From: Myxococcus qinghaiensis
GTDB lineage: Bacteria; Myxococcota; Myxococcia; Myxococcales; Myxococcaceae
Direction: 5' to 3'
NCBI RefSeq assembly: GCF_024198215.1
Contig: NZ_JAKCFA010000019.1
Span: 62,001 to 126,000, forward strand
DNA length: 64,000 nt
A program made the translations under genes and the position numbers. The notes under the pieces were generated by a model, which saw only the letters and a program-made list of their open reading frames with translations, did no database searches and was not told the DNA's origin. Below, piece after piece: positions 30,056 to 38,557 of the stretch. Position 1 is the stretch's first letter; each line of letters begins with the position of its first letter.

Positions 30056-30713
30056 GCCGCAGACTCTCGACTTGTCTTCTTCTGGGGACGGAGCGTCCAT
30101 GGCTCTCGCCCGAGGGCCTGCTGCCCAGGGCACAGGAGACAACACCATGGCGAAGAGAGGGACTGCTCGGGCCGCGCGCCAGCAGTTGGCGGACGTGCCA
30201 CAGCAATTGGCCGCGCTGGCCACCATGCCGGTGCCGGAGCTGGCGGCGAAGTACCTGGAGCTGTACGGCGAGCCGACGCGCAGCCGGAACCGGGACTACC
30301 TGAAGAAGCGCCTGGCCTTCCGCATCCAGGAGCTGGCCGAAGGGAGTCTCTCCTCGCGCGCCGTCGCGCGCATCTCGGAGCTGGGCGACAAGCTTCCCGA
30401 GCGCTGGCGGATGCGGCAGGTGGAGGAGACGAAGCCCTCCGTACCGCCACCTCCTCCTGCCTCAGTGGACGGGCGCGATGGTGCTGCGGATGGGCGCGAC
30501 GCGCGCCTGCCGCCTCCGGGCACGGTGCTGACGCGCGTGTTCAAGGGGGTACAGCACCGGGTGACGGTGCGTGAGGGCGGGATTGAATACGAAGGCCAGC
30601 TCCACCGCAGCCTCTCCTTCGTGGCCAAGCTGATTACGGGCACGGCCTGGAATGGCTACAGCTTCTTCGGCCTCAAGGACGGCGGCTCGAAGCAGAAGGC
30701 GGTGACGCGATGA
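30048..30713 (+). CDS. DUF2924 family protein
   Basis: The 221-residue protein matches DUF2924. An N-terminal helical region has LAALATMPVPELAAKYLELYGE and RNRDYLKKRLAFRIQELAEG. The C-terminal signature is PPPGTVLTRVFKGVQHRVTV ... SLSFVAKLITGTAWNGYSFFGL. These proteins are almost always found just before a serine recombinase in prophages and probably bind DNA or assist it. ATG 30048 has GGAGGAG upstream; the stop overlaps the next start. Confidence 0.85.
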   Translation: MAEPQTLDLSSSGDGASMALARGPAAQGTGDNTMAKRGTARAARQQLADVPQQLAALATMPVPELAAKYLELYGEPTRSRNRDYLKKRLAFRIQELAEGSLSSRAVARISELGDKLPERWRMRQVEETKPSVPPPPPASVDGRDGAADGRDARLPPPGTVLTRVFKGVQHRVTVREGGIEYEGQLHRSLSFVAKLITGTAWNGYSFFGLKDGGSKQKAVTR

Positions 30714-30913
30714 GCGCCCCCTCCTTCTTCCAGACGCACATGGGGCAGCGCTTCTACGAGGGGACGATGCCGGCCCTCGTCCGTGAGTTGAAGCGCCTCA
30801 ACGACAACATAGAGCGACTGGTGGCTGCGGCGGAGCGCTTCGCTGGGCAACCGCCAGCCTCGAGCGCCGAGCCCACGCGGCCGACGACGCCCGGGAATTC
30901 GGAGGGGGAATGA
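30710..30913 (+). CDS. small protein of the DUF2924/recombinase module
   Basis: A 67-residue protein with ATGA overlaps at both ends, locking it into the module between DUF2924 and the serine recombinase. It has an amphipathic helix (FYEGTMPALVRELKRLNDNIERLVAAAER) and a Pro/Ser/Thr tail. A helper for the recombinase is plausible but not shown. Confidence 0.65.
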   Translation: MSAPSFFQTHMGQRFYEGTMPALVRELKRLNDNIERLVAAAERFAGQPPASSAEPTRPTTPGNSEGE

Positions 30914-32457
30914 GGAAGAGCAAGCCAGCGTCCTCGGACGCGAAGCGCTGCGCCGTGTACACGCGCAAGTCCACGGCGGCGGGCCTGGAGATGGAGTTCA
31001 ACTCGCTGGACGCCCAGCGCGAGTCTTGTGTCACCTACGTGCAGCGACAGCCCGGCTGGGCGTTGGTGGACGAGTGCTACGACGATGGCGGCTTCACCGG
31101 CGCCAACATGGAGCGGCCCGCCTTCCAGCGGCTGATGCAGGATGTGGACGCAGGCCGGGTGGACGTGGTGGTGGTGTACAAGGTGGACCGCCTCTCCCGC
31201 AGCCTCCTCGACTTCGCGAAAGTCATGGAGCGCCTCAACACGGCGGGCGCGTCCTTCGTCTCCGTGACGCAGAACTTCTCCACCGCCGATGCGATGGGGC
31301 GGCTCACCCTCAACATGCTGATGTCCTTCGCCGAGTTCGAGCGGGAGATGATCTCCGAGCGCACGCGGGACAAGGTGGCCGCCGCGCGCCGCAAGGGGCT
31401 GTGGACGGGAGGGCGCGCGCCGCTGGGCTACGACGTGAAGGACAAGCGCCTCGTGGCGAATGAGTACGAGGCGGTGGTGGTGCGGGAGGCCTTCGAGCTG
31501 TACCTCCAGCACCAGCAGGCCTCGGCGGTGGCGCGCCTCCTCAACGAGAGGGGGCGCAAGACGAAGCGTTATGAGGCCCAGAGCGGCGCCACGCGCGCGG
31601 CTCGGAAGTGGACGACGCAGGACGTACTGCGCCTCTTGCGCAGTCCCCTATACGCGGGCTTCGTGCCGTACGGCGATGAGATGCACCCGGGAGAGCACCC
31701 GGCGATTGTAGACAGGGCCACCTTCCACCAGGTGCGGGACATGCTGGAGCGCCCAGGCATCCAGTACCACGGGCGCAACCCCGACTACGTGCTGCGAGGG
31801 CTGCTGCGCTGCGGCCTGTGTGGCGAGGCGATGACACCCGGCAGCACGCGCAAGGGCACGCGGGAGTACCGCTACTACCGCTGCGTCACTCGGGACAAGG
31901 AGGGGAAGCAGGGGTGCCGGGCAGCTCCCCTGCCGGGGCCTGCGCTGGAAGACTTCGTCGTCGAGCGCCTGCGGGAAGTCTCCGTCGGCCAGGGCTTCGC
32001 GGCGCAGGTACATGCACGCCTCACCGCGCGGCTGGAGGAGAAGCGCAAGGCCCTGGGTGTGGAGCGCACGCAGTTGCCGAGGGATTTGGCCAAGCGCGCT
32101 GGGGAGTCGAGCAAGTGGGTGGACTCCCTCACCAAGCTGGAGGGCCCCGCCCGGCGCCTCTTGGAGGAGAAGCTGACGGCCACGGAGGAGGAGGTCGCCG
32201 GCATGAAGAAGCGACTGGCGGAGGTGGAGCGCGCCCTGGACGCCACGGAGGGGGAGCGGTTGGAGGTGGCGTGGGTGGCCCAGGCCCTGGCGGACTTCGA
32301 CGCGGTGTGGGACGCCCTCACCGCCGTCAACCGGGGACGCCTGCTTCGGGCCCTCGTTGGCCGTGTGGTGATGAACGAGGCGACGGGCCATGTCGACGTG
32401 TACCTGGCCCATGCCGGTGAGGCCGCATCGCCCGGGTGTGAAGGGGTGGCGGCGTGA
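30910..32457 (+). CDS. large serine recombinase
   Basis: The 515-residue protein has the resolvase catalytic domain with nucleophile Ser21 in YTRKST, the conserved YDDGGFTGANMERPAFQRL and VVYKVDRLSRS, and SFAEFEREMISERTRDKV at the start of the long helix. A recombinase domain (GGRAPLGYDV...) follows, then a zinc beta-ribbon with Cys pairs in RCGLCGEAM and YRC...GC, and a coiled coil. It is the likely integrase or excisionase-dependent recombinase of the prophage. No att core could be identified by eye. Confidence 0.92.
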   Translation: MRKSKPASSDAKRCAVYTRKSTAAGLEMEFNSLDAQRESCVTYVQRQPGWALVDECYDDGGFTGANMERPAFQRLMQDVDAGRVDVVVVYKVDRLSRSLLDFAKVMERLNTAGASFVSVTQNFSTADAMGRLTLNMLMSFAEFEREMISERTRDKVAAARRKGLWTGGRAPLGYDVKDKRLVANEYEAVVVREAFELYLQHQQASAVARLLNERGRKTKRYEAQSGATRAARKWTTQDVLRLLRSPLYAGFVPYGDEMHPGEHPAIVDRATFHQVRDMLERPGIQYHGRNPDYVLRGLLRCGLCGEAMTPGSTRKGTREYRYYRCVTRDKEGKQGCRAAPLPGPALEDFVVERLREVSVGQGFAAQVHARLTARLEEKRKALGVERTQLPRDLAKRAGESSKWVDSLTKLEGPARRLLEEKLTATEEEVAGMKKRLAEVERALDATEGERLEVAWVAQALADFDAVWDALTAVNRGRLLRALVGRVVMNEATGHVDVYLAHAGEAASPGCEGVAA

Positions 32458-32876
32458 GCACCAGCCCCGAATCCCAGTCGGCGGAGGCCGGCCTCGTCAG
32501 CGCGCCCTTCCACCGCGTGCATCGCTCGAAGGTGCGCTTCCGAGAGGGGGCGCCGCCGTCGCCGCGAGAGGTGGCGCGAAGGCCCTCGCGCGTCGCGCGA
32601 ATGCTGGCCCTGGCGCACCATGTGGAGTCCGCCATTGAGCGGGGGCTCGTGGCGAGCGCGGCGGACGTCGCGAGTCAACTGGGCTTTACCCGGGCGCGTG
32701 TGACGCACCTGTTGGACTTGCGGTTGCTGGCGCCCGACATCCAGGAGGAGGTGCTGTTCCTCAAGGCCGTGGATGGGGCGGAGCCGCTCAGCGAGCGAGT
32801 CCTCCGGGCCGTTGCACACGCGGGGACATGGGAGATGCAGCGCGAGCGCTGGCGCGAGGTGAAGGCTTCATTCTGA
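32454..32876 (+). CDS. helix-turn-helix protein of the recombinase module
   Basis: A 140-residue protein starting at a GTG that overlaps the recombinase stop. It contains a helix-turn-helix, SAADVASQLGFTRARVTHLLDLRLL, followed by APDIQEEVLFLKAVDGAEPLSERVLRAV. Such HTH proteins regularly follow DUF2924-associated recombinases. It may be a recombination directionality factor or a regulator. Confidence 0.7.
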   Translation: MSTSPESQSAEAGLVSAPFHRVHRSKVRFREGAPPSPREVARRPSRVARMLALAHHVESAIERGLVASAADVASQLGFTRARVTHLLDLRLLAPDIQEEVLFLKAVDGAEPLSERVLRAVAHAGTWEMQRERWREVKASF

Positions 32877-32989
32877 GACGGGAGCCCGAGTATTCGGACT
32901 CCTTGGTGTAACGTGAGTGCAAGTGGCTGTCTTGGGTGTTGAAGAATCGGCGGGCTCCAGTGGCCTGCGAGGAAAGCGAGCGGAAGCAC

Positions 32990-33511
32990 ATGCAGAACGA
33001 CATGAAGAGCACCATTCAGGCTGCGGTGGCGGATGCGGTGGAGAAGGCGACGGGTCGGCAGTTGGAGCTGCTGGGCCGGCAGTTGGAGCTGCTGGAGAAG
33101 GTTGTCCAGTTCCTGGGCATCGAGCCGGGCCCGACTCGTGTGGCGTCCGGGCCGAAGCGCGCCTCCGTGCCTTCTCCCGCGCCGAAGCGCCCGTCCTCGG
33201 TGCCCGTGCGGAAGTGGGTGAAGCCGGAGGCCGCGCCCAAGCCCACGAGGACGAAGGCCGCGCCCCAGGCCCGCAGAGGGCGCCCGCGTGCGGCGGGACG
33301 CGCAACGACGGTCGCCGCCCCCAACTCCAGTCCCAGCCCCGCGACGTCCGTCGCATACGAGGTGGGACAGGAGGTGCGTTACAAGCAGGGGCGGGGCAGC
33401 TTCTCGGCAAAGGTGAAGTCCATCGACGCGAAGGCGAAGACGGTGACGGTGGAGCGCGTCTCCGACAACAAGCAGGTGGTGCGCCCCTTTGACAAGGTGA
33501 CGCCAGCCTGA
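32990..33511 (+). CDS. basic protein with C-terminal small beta domain
   Basis: From ATG 32990 the 173-residue protein has an N-terminal helical/coiled-coil part (QAAVADAVEKATGRQLELLGRQLELLEKVVQFLG). A Pro/Lys/Arg-rich linker and a C-terminal beta-barrel-like domain follow (YEVGQEVRYKQGRGSFSAKV ... VTVERVSDNKQVVRPFDKVTP), reminiscent of small Tudor/KOW-like folds. The basic linker suggests DNA or nucleoid binding. The C-terminal part and downstream DNA are duplicated at 34843-35120. Confidence 0.6.
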   Translation: MQNDMKSTIQAAVADAVEKATGRQLELLGRQLELLEKVVQFLGIEPGPTRVASGPKRASVPSPAPKRPSSVPVRKWVKPEAAPKPTRTKAAPQARRGRPRAAGRATTVAAPNSSPSPATSVAYEVGQEVRYKQGRGSFSAKVKSIDAKAKTVTVERVSDNKQVVRPFDKVTPA

Positions 33512-33560
33512 GTCTGGGCCGCGAAGCGCCCTCTCCGGAGAGCGCTGCTGCGGCGTACTC
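33330..33560 (+). repeat. about 230-bp direct repeat, intact copy
   Basis: The segment covers the gene's C-terminal domain and a downstream hairpin (AGCGCCCTCTCC/GGAGAGCGCT, 33525-33546). It is repeated with roughly 80% identity by eye at about 34880-35120, in direct orientation on the other side of the TPR gene. Confidence 0.8.
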
Positions 33561-33672
33561 GTACCCGGAGACGGCGGTTGTGCGTGTCGGGCAGCGAGCA
33601 GGGGTGAAACATTCTCAACGGTGTGGCGGGAATCTCTGTGAAGGGTCTCGCGATTGGAGGGGCAGCACCGGC

Positions 33673-34668
33673 TCAGGGCGCTCCGGCGTCCGCCGGCATC
33701 GCGAGCGCCTCACGCAGCCGCACGCGAGCTGCCACCAGCCCACTGCTTTCCGCGTGCGCCAGGGCACGCTGGAATAGGGCCCGCGCCCGTGCCGGGTCTC
33801 GCTCCCGCGTGAACTCCGCCGCCGTCTCAAGAGCGTACGCGTACGCGGAGTCGAGCATTCCTGGCAGCCCCTGCACGAAGGGCTTCAGTCTCTCGGCCAC
33901 CTGCAGTGCGGCGCGTGCGCCCGCCTCTCCACCCGTCAGGTCCGCCAGGTTGATGCGCGCGGAGGACTCCACGAAGAGGAGGCCCGCCTTGGACGCGACT
34001 TCCCGCAGGCGCTCCTGCTCTGCGCGCATGCCCTCCATGCGCCCTGCGCGCCAGGCGATGTTGGCGCGGTGCAGGTCTGCGAACGACTGCGCCTCAACGT
34101 CTCCGCCGCGCCGCGCCTCCTCGATGACCTCCGCATAGACGCGGTCCGCCGCCGCATCGTCCCCGAGGCGCTCCGCCGCCACGCCGACGCGGAAGCGCGC
34201 GAGCGCACGCCACCCCAATCCCGCACTCTCCGCGAGCGCGAGCGCCGCCGTGTACTCACCGCGCGCTCGCGCGAACTCCGGGTCCCCGCCGAGACCCGTC
34301 GTCTGCCTCCTCTCGTGGAGAAGGCCGCGCGCGAAATGCACGCGCGCCCGTGCCTCCGCGTCCCCGGACGCCTCGGCGCGCAACCCTGCCTGCGTGAGCG
34401 TTTGCGCCGCCGCCGCGAAGTCCCCTCGGTCCACCTCTATGCGCGCCTGCCACGCCAATGCACGCGCCTGCGTCACCGGGCTGGCGCCCGGGGCCCGCGC
34501 GGTCTCGCGCAGCAGGGCCAATGCCTTGGTATATTGGCCAGCGTTGGCGAGTCTGCCCGCGGTCACCTCTGGCGCGGGGCCGCCGTGCGGCGCCTGTCTA
34601 TCCAGTGGCTGAGGCACGCCCGCGAGGACGGTAGTGACGGCCAACAGGAGGCACGAAACCGATGACAC
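33673..34668 (-). CDS. secreted TPR-repeat protein
   Basis: The 331-residue protein starts at GTG 34668 with GAGGT upstream. It has an N-terminal signal-like hydrophobic segment (VSCLLLAVTTVLAG). Tetratricopeptide-type helical pairs follow (for example NAGQYTKALALLRETA, DRGDFAAAAQTLTQAGLRA, EYTAALALAESAGL, ARALFQRALAHAESSGL). TPR proteins mediate protein contacts, and this one would act outside the cytoplasm. It is read against its neighbours and lies between two copies of a phage gene end. Confidence 0.7.
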   Translation of the reverse strand: MSSVSCLLLAVTTVLAGVPQPLDRQAPHGGPAPEVTAGRLANAGQYTKALALLRETARAPGASPVTQARALAWQARIEVDRGDFAAAAQTLTQAGLRAEASGDAEARARVHFARGLLHERRQTTGLGGDPEFARARGEYTAALALAESAGLGWRALARFRVGVAAERLGDDAAADRVYAEVIEEARRGGDVEAQSFADLHRANIAWRAGRMEGMRAEQERLREVASKAGLLFVESSARINLADLTGGEAGARAALQVAERLKPFVQGLPGMLDSAYAYALETAAEFTRERDPARARALFQRALAHAESSGLVAARVRLREALAMPADAGAP

Positions 34669-34842
34669 GGGCTACCTCATCTCTGCTGCAGGGATGTGAA
34701 CGTCCGGAGTTTAGAGCAGACGAGCGCAATGGTGCATCCTCCTTCCGGCCTCCCTGCCCGGAGCGCGTGTTCGCCATTTGCATGGGAGGGAAACGGGTTC
34801 CCTCAAGCACGGATTCCTGGGGGCAGCAGGCCCCGTTTCAGA

Positions 34843-35120
34843 GCGGGCGCCCGCGCGCAGCGAGCCGCACAGCGACGACTGCCGCCCCCAGCCCCAAGAC
34901 GTCCGTCTCATGCGCGGAGGGGAAGGCGTTGCGCTACAAACAGGGGCGGGGCACCTTCTCGGCGAAGGTGGAGGCCGTCGACGAGAAGGCGAGGACGGTG
35001 ACGGTGGAGCGTGTTTCCGACGGCAGGCGGGTGGTGCGCCTCCTTCGACAGGGTGACGCTCGCCTGCGTCTGTGCCGCAAAGCGCCCTCGCCGGAGGGCG
35101 CTCCTGCGGCAAGTAGCCCA
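34843..35120 (+). pseudogene. decayed copy of the basic beta-domain gene
   Basis: The plus frame reads LRYKQGRGTFSAKVEAVDEKARTVTVERVSDGRRVV and then shifts, so the last residues (PFDKVTP in the parent) are out of frame. The hairpin after the parent's stop is also present (GCGCCCTC/GAGGGCGC near 35082-35101). There is no start codon or N-terminal part. Confidence 0.8.
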
Positions 35121-35179
35121 AGTGCGCGAGCGACGCCTTCGCCCGGCACACCGCTGGGCAAGGCGCTCCGCGCTCGTTG

Positions 35180-35560
35180 CTACGGCTCGTCGGCCATGTC
35201 TTCGAGCTGCCCCTGGGCGAGGGCGCGGTAGTGGGGCACGACTTCTACCTTGAGCACATCCCGCATCTCCTGGCGGGCGCTGCCGAAGTCCCCTTTGTCC
35301 TTGTACTGGTGCATCCGGTGCAGCGCGTCCATGAGCCTGTGGGAGCCTTCTCGGATGCGCTGAGACTCCTCACGTAAGAGGCCCAACGCACCCTCCTCCG
35401 TGGCGAGCGCGCTCTCGGCTTCACTGTCGCTGATTCCCACCTCGGAGGCCGTACGCCTCAGCAGTGCCTTCGCCTCAGTTGTAAGGGCCAGGCGCGCTCC
35501 TGTGGTGGAGACACGACGTGCCAGTTCGCGAATTGGGCCCCAGTCAACGGTTTCACTCAC
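35180..35560 (-). CDS. DUSAM domain protein
   Basis: The 126-residue protein matches the DUSAM family seen in Myxococcus and relatives: WGPIRELARRVSTTGARLALTTEAKALLRRTASEVGIS at the start and MRDVLKVEVVPHYRALAQGQLE at the end. The GTG start has AGGAAAA upstream. The function of the family is unknown; the protein is all-helical and small. It marks this window as myxobacterial. Confidence 0.8.
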   Translation of the reverse strand: MSETVDWGPIRELARRVSTTGARLALTTEAKALLRRTASEVGISDSEAESALATEEGALGLLREESQRIREGSHRLMDALHRMHQYKDKGDFGSARQEMRDVLKVEVVPHYRALAQGQLEDMADEP

Positions 35561-35719
35561 GAGTCATTTTCCTTTGCGAGCAGTCCAGGCCTGCGTGCGA
35601 AGCCAGGGCTGGGGCGTCTTGCACCCAGGAGAGGGATAGGCGCTCATGGGGAGCGGCCTGTCCGCTGCGGGTGTCAGAGGGCTTCACAGGCACGAAAGGT
35701 CATGTTAATTCGACGGTCG

Positions 35720-35741
35720 AGTCAACTAGACCTAGCCAGTT
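35720..35741. promoter_or_regulatory. operator candidate upstream of the kinase gene
   Basis: AGTCAACTAGACCTAG (35720-35735) matches AGTCAACTTCACCTAG at 38382-38397 in 14 of 16 positions. It lies about 85 bases before the kinase start. A common regulator, perhaps one of the XRE proteins, is inferred. Confidence 0.4.
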
Positions 35742-35816
35742 CCCGGAGAGGCGCCCGGTGACGGCGAGCCTCGTTGCCCGTGGGGCCGCACCCTTCACTC
35801 AGGAGGATTCACAGCC

Positions 35817-36989
35817 ATGCCGAAGCGTCCGGAAGATGAAGTGACGACGGAAGAGTTACCGCTCAGAGTCCCCAGCCTGCCTGCACCCAGCGCGTCGCGC
35901 TTCCTCTTCGAGGTCGAGGGCGTGCGCTACGAGGCGGTGCGGGAGCTGGAGGTGCGGCCGAGTGGCGAGCGGCTGCTGAAGGCGGAGCGGCGCGTGGCGG
36001 ATGGCGCGCTGTCCGGTCCGTGTCTGGTCCGCCGAATTGCCAGCCCATCCACGTACATGCAGCGCACGCGGATGATTGAAGAGGTGCAGTTGGCCTTTCG
36101 CCTCAACCACCCCAACATCGCTCAAGTCTTCCATATGCAGGTGGATGAGCTGGAGGACGCCCCCTACGCCATCATGGAGTACGTGGGTGGGCCCTCGCTG
36201 GAGACGCTGGTGTGCGCGGCGTTGGTGAGAGGGAAGCCCCTCTCGGAGGGCTTCTGCTTGTACGTGGGCGCGGAGGTGGCGGACGCGCTGCACTATGCGC
36301 ACACGCTGACGTCGGAGAAGGGAGTGCACCTGGGCATTGTCCACCGCGACGTGAGCCCTCGGCACATTGCGCTAGGGCAGCATGGAGAGGTGAAGGTGCT
36401 GGACTTCGGAGCGGCGTACTCACTGCTGGTGGGGCGGGAGGAATCGCCGGAGAATCTGCTCCGAGGCGACGTTGCCTATGCCAGCCCCGAGTACCTGCGC
36501 AAGGAAGGGCTGACGCCGCGCTCCGACGTCTTCAGCCTGGGGGTGTTGCTGGTGGAGGCCTTGACGAACAAACACCTCTTCGAGGTGCATGACGCCCCGG
36601 CGTTGGCGGCGAAGGAGAGCCGGTTCCAGACGGAGATGCAGCCCTCTCTGCCCTTGGGGCAGATGCAGGCCCTCATGGAGTCCTTCGGGCCGGATGTCGT
36701 CGAGAAGGCGGTGGCCCACCTCAATGAGGACCTCAAGGCGGTGTTGCACACGGCCCTGCGCCTCAACCCCGAGGAGCGCTTCGCGACGGCGGCGGACATG
36801 AGGGATGCACTGCGTGGTGTCGCCCACGCCCAGCTCCACGAGCCCTATGGGAGAGCGGAGGCCGCCAAGGAGGTAGCCCGTGTCGTGTCCGAGGGCGGGG
36901 CGCTGCGTGACGAGGTGGAGTTCGGCGAGGCCGGCATCTACCCGGATGGGCTGGAGAAGCACGAACTGGGGCTCCCGAAGAAAGGGTAG
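35817..36989 (+). CDS. atypical Ser/Thr protein kinase
   Basis: The 390-residue protein starts after GGAGGATTCACAGCC. The C-lobe is clear: GIVHRDVSPRHIALGQHGEVKVLDFGAAYSL and SDVFSLGVLLVEALTNKHLFEV. The N-lobe is poor: no glycine loop is visible, and the position of the catalytic Lys reads GPCLVRRIA, with Arg. It may be a weak or pseudo-kinase acting as a scaffold. There is no transmembrane segment. It is followed after 7 bases by a small gene, so the two probably form an operon. Confidence 0.75.
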   Translation: MPKRPEDEVTTEELPLRVPSLPAPSASRFLFEVEGVRYEAVRELEVRPSGERLLKAERRVADGALSGPCLVRRIASPSTYMQRTRMIEEVQLAFRLNHPNIAQVFHMQVDELEDAPYAIMEYVGGPSLETLVCAALVRGKPLSEGFCLYVGAEVADALHYAHTLTSEKGVHLGIVHRDVSPRHIALGQHGEVKVLDFGAAYSLLVGREESPENLLRGDVAYASPEYLRKEGLTPRSDVFSLGVLLVEALTNKHLFEVHDAPALAAKESRFQTEMQPSLPLGQMQALMESFGPDVVEKAVAHLNEDLKAVLHTALRLNPEERFATAADMRDALRGVAHAQLHEPYGRAEAAKEVARVVSEGGALRDEVEFGEAGIYPDGLEKHELGLPKKG

Positions 36990-36996
36990 GCCGCCG

Positions 36997-37380
36997 ATGC
37001 TCTGCTTTCGCGTGCTACGCAATGGCCGGCACCTCACCACCGCGGGGGTGCCGGACTTCGGCGTCCTCTCCACCATTCTGACGTGGGTGCGCCGCCCTCA
37101 CGACGAATCCAACGCCTGCCCGGAGCTGACGCTCCATGTGGGGGGCTCCGTGGGCAGAGAGCACCGCGAGCACCTGACGTGGCGCAACGTTAACATCCGT
37201 GCGGGCGACGTCCTCACGGTGGAGGTGCGTGAGGACCTGGAGGCAGAGCCTCCGAGGGAGCGACGTGTCGACGAGGAGGCGGGGCTGGACGAGGTGGCCC
37301 GCCTTCAGCTCAAGAAGAAGAACCTTGAGGACTGGCTCGCCGAAGTGAATGAGGAGTTGCGGGAGCGCGGCGCGGCGTAG
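36997..37380 (+). CDS. hypothetical protein paired with the kinase
   Basis: The 127-residue protein (start MLCFRVLRNGRHLTTAGVPD) has a beta-rich N-terminal domain, including ELTLHVGGSVGREHREHLTW and GDVLTVEVREDLEAEPP. A C-terminal helix (LQLKKKNLEDWLAEVNEELRER) follows. It lies 7 bases after the kinase stop and may be its partner or substrate. No family is recognised. Confidence 0.65.
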   Translation: MLCFRVLRNGRHLTTAGVPDFGVLSTILTWVRRPHDESNACPELTLHVGGSVGREHREHLTWRNVNIRAGDVLTVEVREDLEAEPPRERRVDEEAGLDEVARLQLKKKNLEDWLAEVNEELRERGAA

Positions 37381-37574
37381 TGGGGGGCCTCCGTCATCGG
37401 GAGGCGCTCCGTCATCGCCGGGGGCCGCTGAGGCTTCTGGTGCAGGGCCCCGAGGCATGGGGCTCTGCCCGCCAAGCCTGCTCCCTGCTCGGAGGCGCCG
37501 GCCGCAAGCGGCCTGGCGCTTGGAAGAGGGCGGTGCGAGCCGTTTGGCGGCGCCCCTCCGCCCAGGGAGCTGCT

Positions 37575-37922
37575 TCAGCGGGCCAGCTCAGTGGCGACAT
37601 GGACGAGGGCGTCCAGCTTCCCCGCGTCGAGCTTCCGCGCGACGAAGATGAGTCGGCGCAAGGTGGTGTCATCCTCCGGCCGAGCCCGTGCTCCGCTGGT
37701 CGAGGATTCGGTAAGGCCCATCATGTCCTCGGGGGAGACCATCAGCTCAACGCACAACTTCTTCAGCGTCTCGACGCTGGGAATCATGTGTCCGCGCTCA
37801 ACACGGCTGTAGACGGCAGAGGCCATCCCCACGCGCTCCGCGACTTGGACCTGCGTCAGGCTCATCTGCTCCCGGGCGAGGCGGGCGATGGCGCCAAGGT
37901 GCCTTGCAAGCTGTTCGTTCAT
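37575..37922 (-). CDS. XRE-family transcriptional regulator 1
   Basis: The 115-residue protein has an HTH_3 domain, ARLAREQMSLTQVQVAERVGMASAVYSRVERGHMIPSVETLKKL. A C-terminal helix probably serves dimerisation. An inverted repeat just upstream of the start (37931-37950) is a probable autoregulatory operator. It is in tandem with the second XRE gene. Confidence 0.85.
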   Translation of the reverse strand: MNEQLARHLGAIARLAREQMSLTQVQVAERVGMASAVYSRVERGHMIPSVETLKKLCVELMVSPEDMMGLTESSTSGARARPEDDTTLRRLIFVARKLDAGKLDALVHVATELAR

Positions 37923-37930
37923 AGGTACAA

Positions 37931-37950
37931 GGAAATATACCCGAATTTCC
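37931..37950. promoter_or_regulatory. palindromic operator candidate
   Basis: GGAAAT and ATTTCC flank an 8-base centre, 8 bases upstream of the XRE regulator 1 start. This is an expected place for autorepression. Confidence 0.5.
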
Positions 37951-37974
37951 AGTTGTCATGGGAACACCATTCCA

Positions 37975-38355
37975 TCAGCGCACGCCCGACAGGAGCTGGA
38001 TAAGGGCAAGGGCCTGGTGCGCGTCCAACTCGTGCACACGTCGGAGCAGGGCCTCCTTGGCGGCAGCGACGACGTCTGGTGGCAGCGAGGCGCGGTAGCC
38101 CAGTAATTCGTTGGGGGTGGTGCGGAGGGCGGGGCACAGACGGTACAGCGTCTGGACGCTGGGGAGCATTCGCCCTCGCTCGAGCCGGCAGTAGGTGGTG
38201 GGAGAGATGTTGATGAGTTGGGCCACCTCCGCCTGTGTCAGGTTGGCACGAATGCGGGCGACGCGCGTGGTGTCGCCGATGATGGCGGACAAGGGGCGGG
38301 AGGGCTCCGGCTCCTTCGGAAGGGCGACGGCGCGGATGTCGGGGTGGATATACAT
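37975..38355 (-). CDS. XRE-family transcriptional regulator 2
   Basis: From ATG 38355 (MYIHPDIRAVALP) the protein has 126 residues, with HTH_3 domain RIRANLTQAEVAQLINISPTTYCRLERGRMLPSVQTLYRL. A TTG at 38364 is an alternative start. The upstream palindrome at 38365-38384 would overlap its promoter. It is divergent from the kinase gene at 38558, so it may control both. Confidence 0.85.
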   Translation of the reverse strand: MYIHPDIRAVALPKEPEPSRPLSAIIGDTTRVARIRANLTQAEVAQLINISPTTYCRLERGRMLPSVQTLYRLCPALRTTPNELLGYRASLPPDVVAAAKEALLRRVHELDAHQALALIQLLSGVR

Positions 38356-38364
38356 TCCAGACAA

Positions 38365-38397
38365 ACTATACCTGATAGGCTAGTCAACTTCACCTAG
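38365..38397. promoter_or_regulatory. operator candidate between XRE regulator 2 and the kinase
   Basis: ACTATACCTGATAGGCTAGT (38365-38384) is an imperfect palindrome; its left half ACTATACC recurs in the 41578-41603 palindrome. It is followed by the shared AGTCAACT..ACCTAG element (38382-38397). Confidence 0.5.
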
Positions 38398-38557
38398 AGG
38401 TGAGGCTTGGTGTCCTCTGTGGCAGGTGGTTGGAGGTGGGAGAAGACTTCGCACGATTTCCCCGGGCTTCTGGTAGCGTGGGCCGGCGCCGGGGAGGGTA
38501 CTGAATGCGCGTGGCCGCAGCCCTGTTGTCCTACAGAGTCTTCAGGAGGACGTCGCC

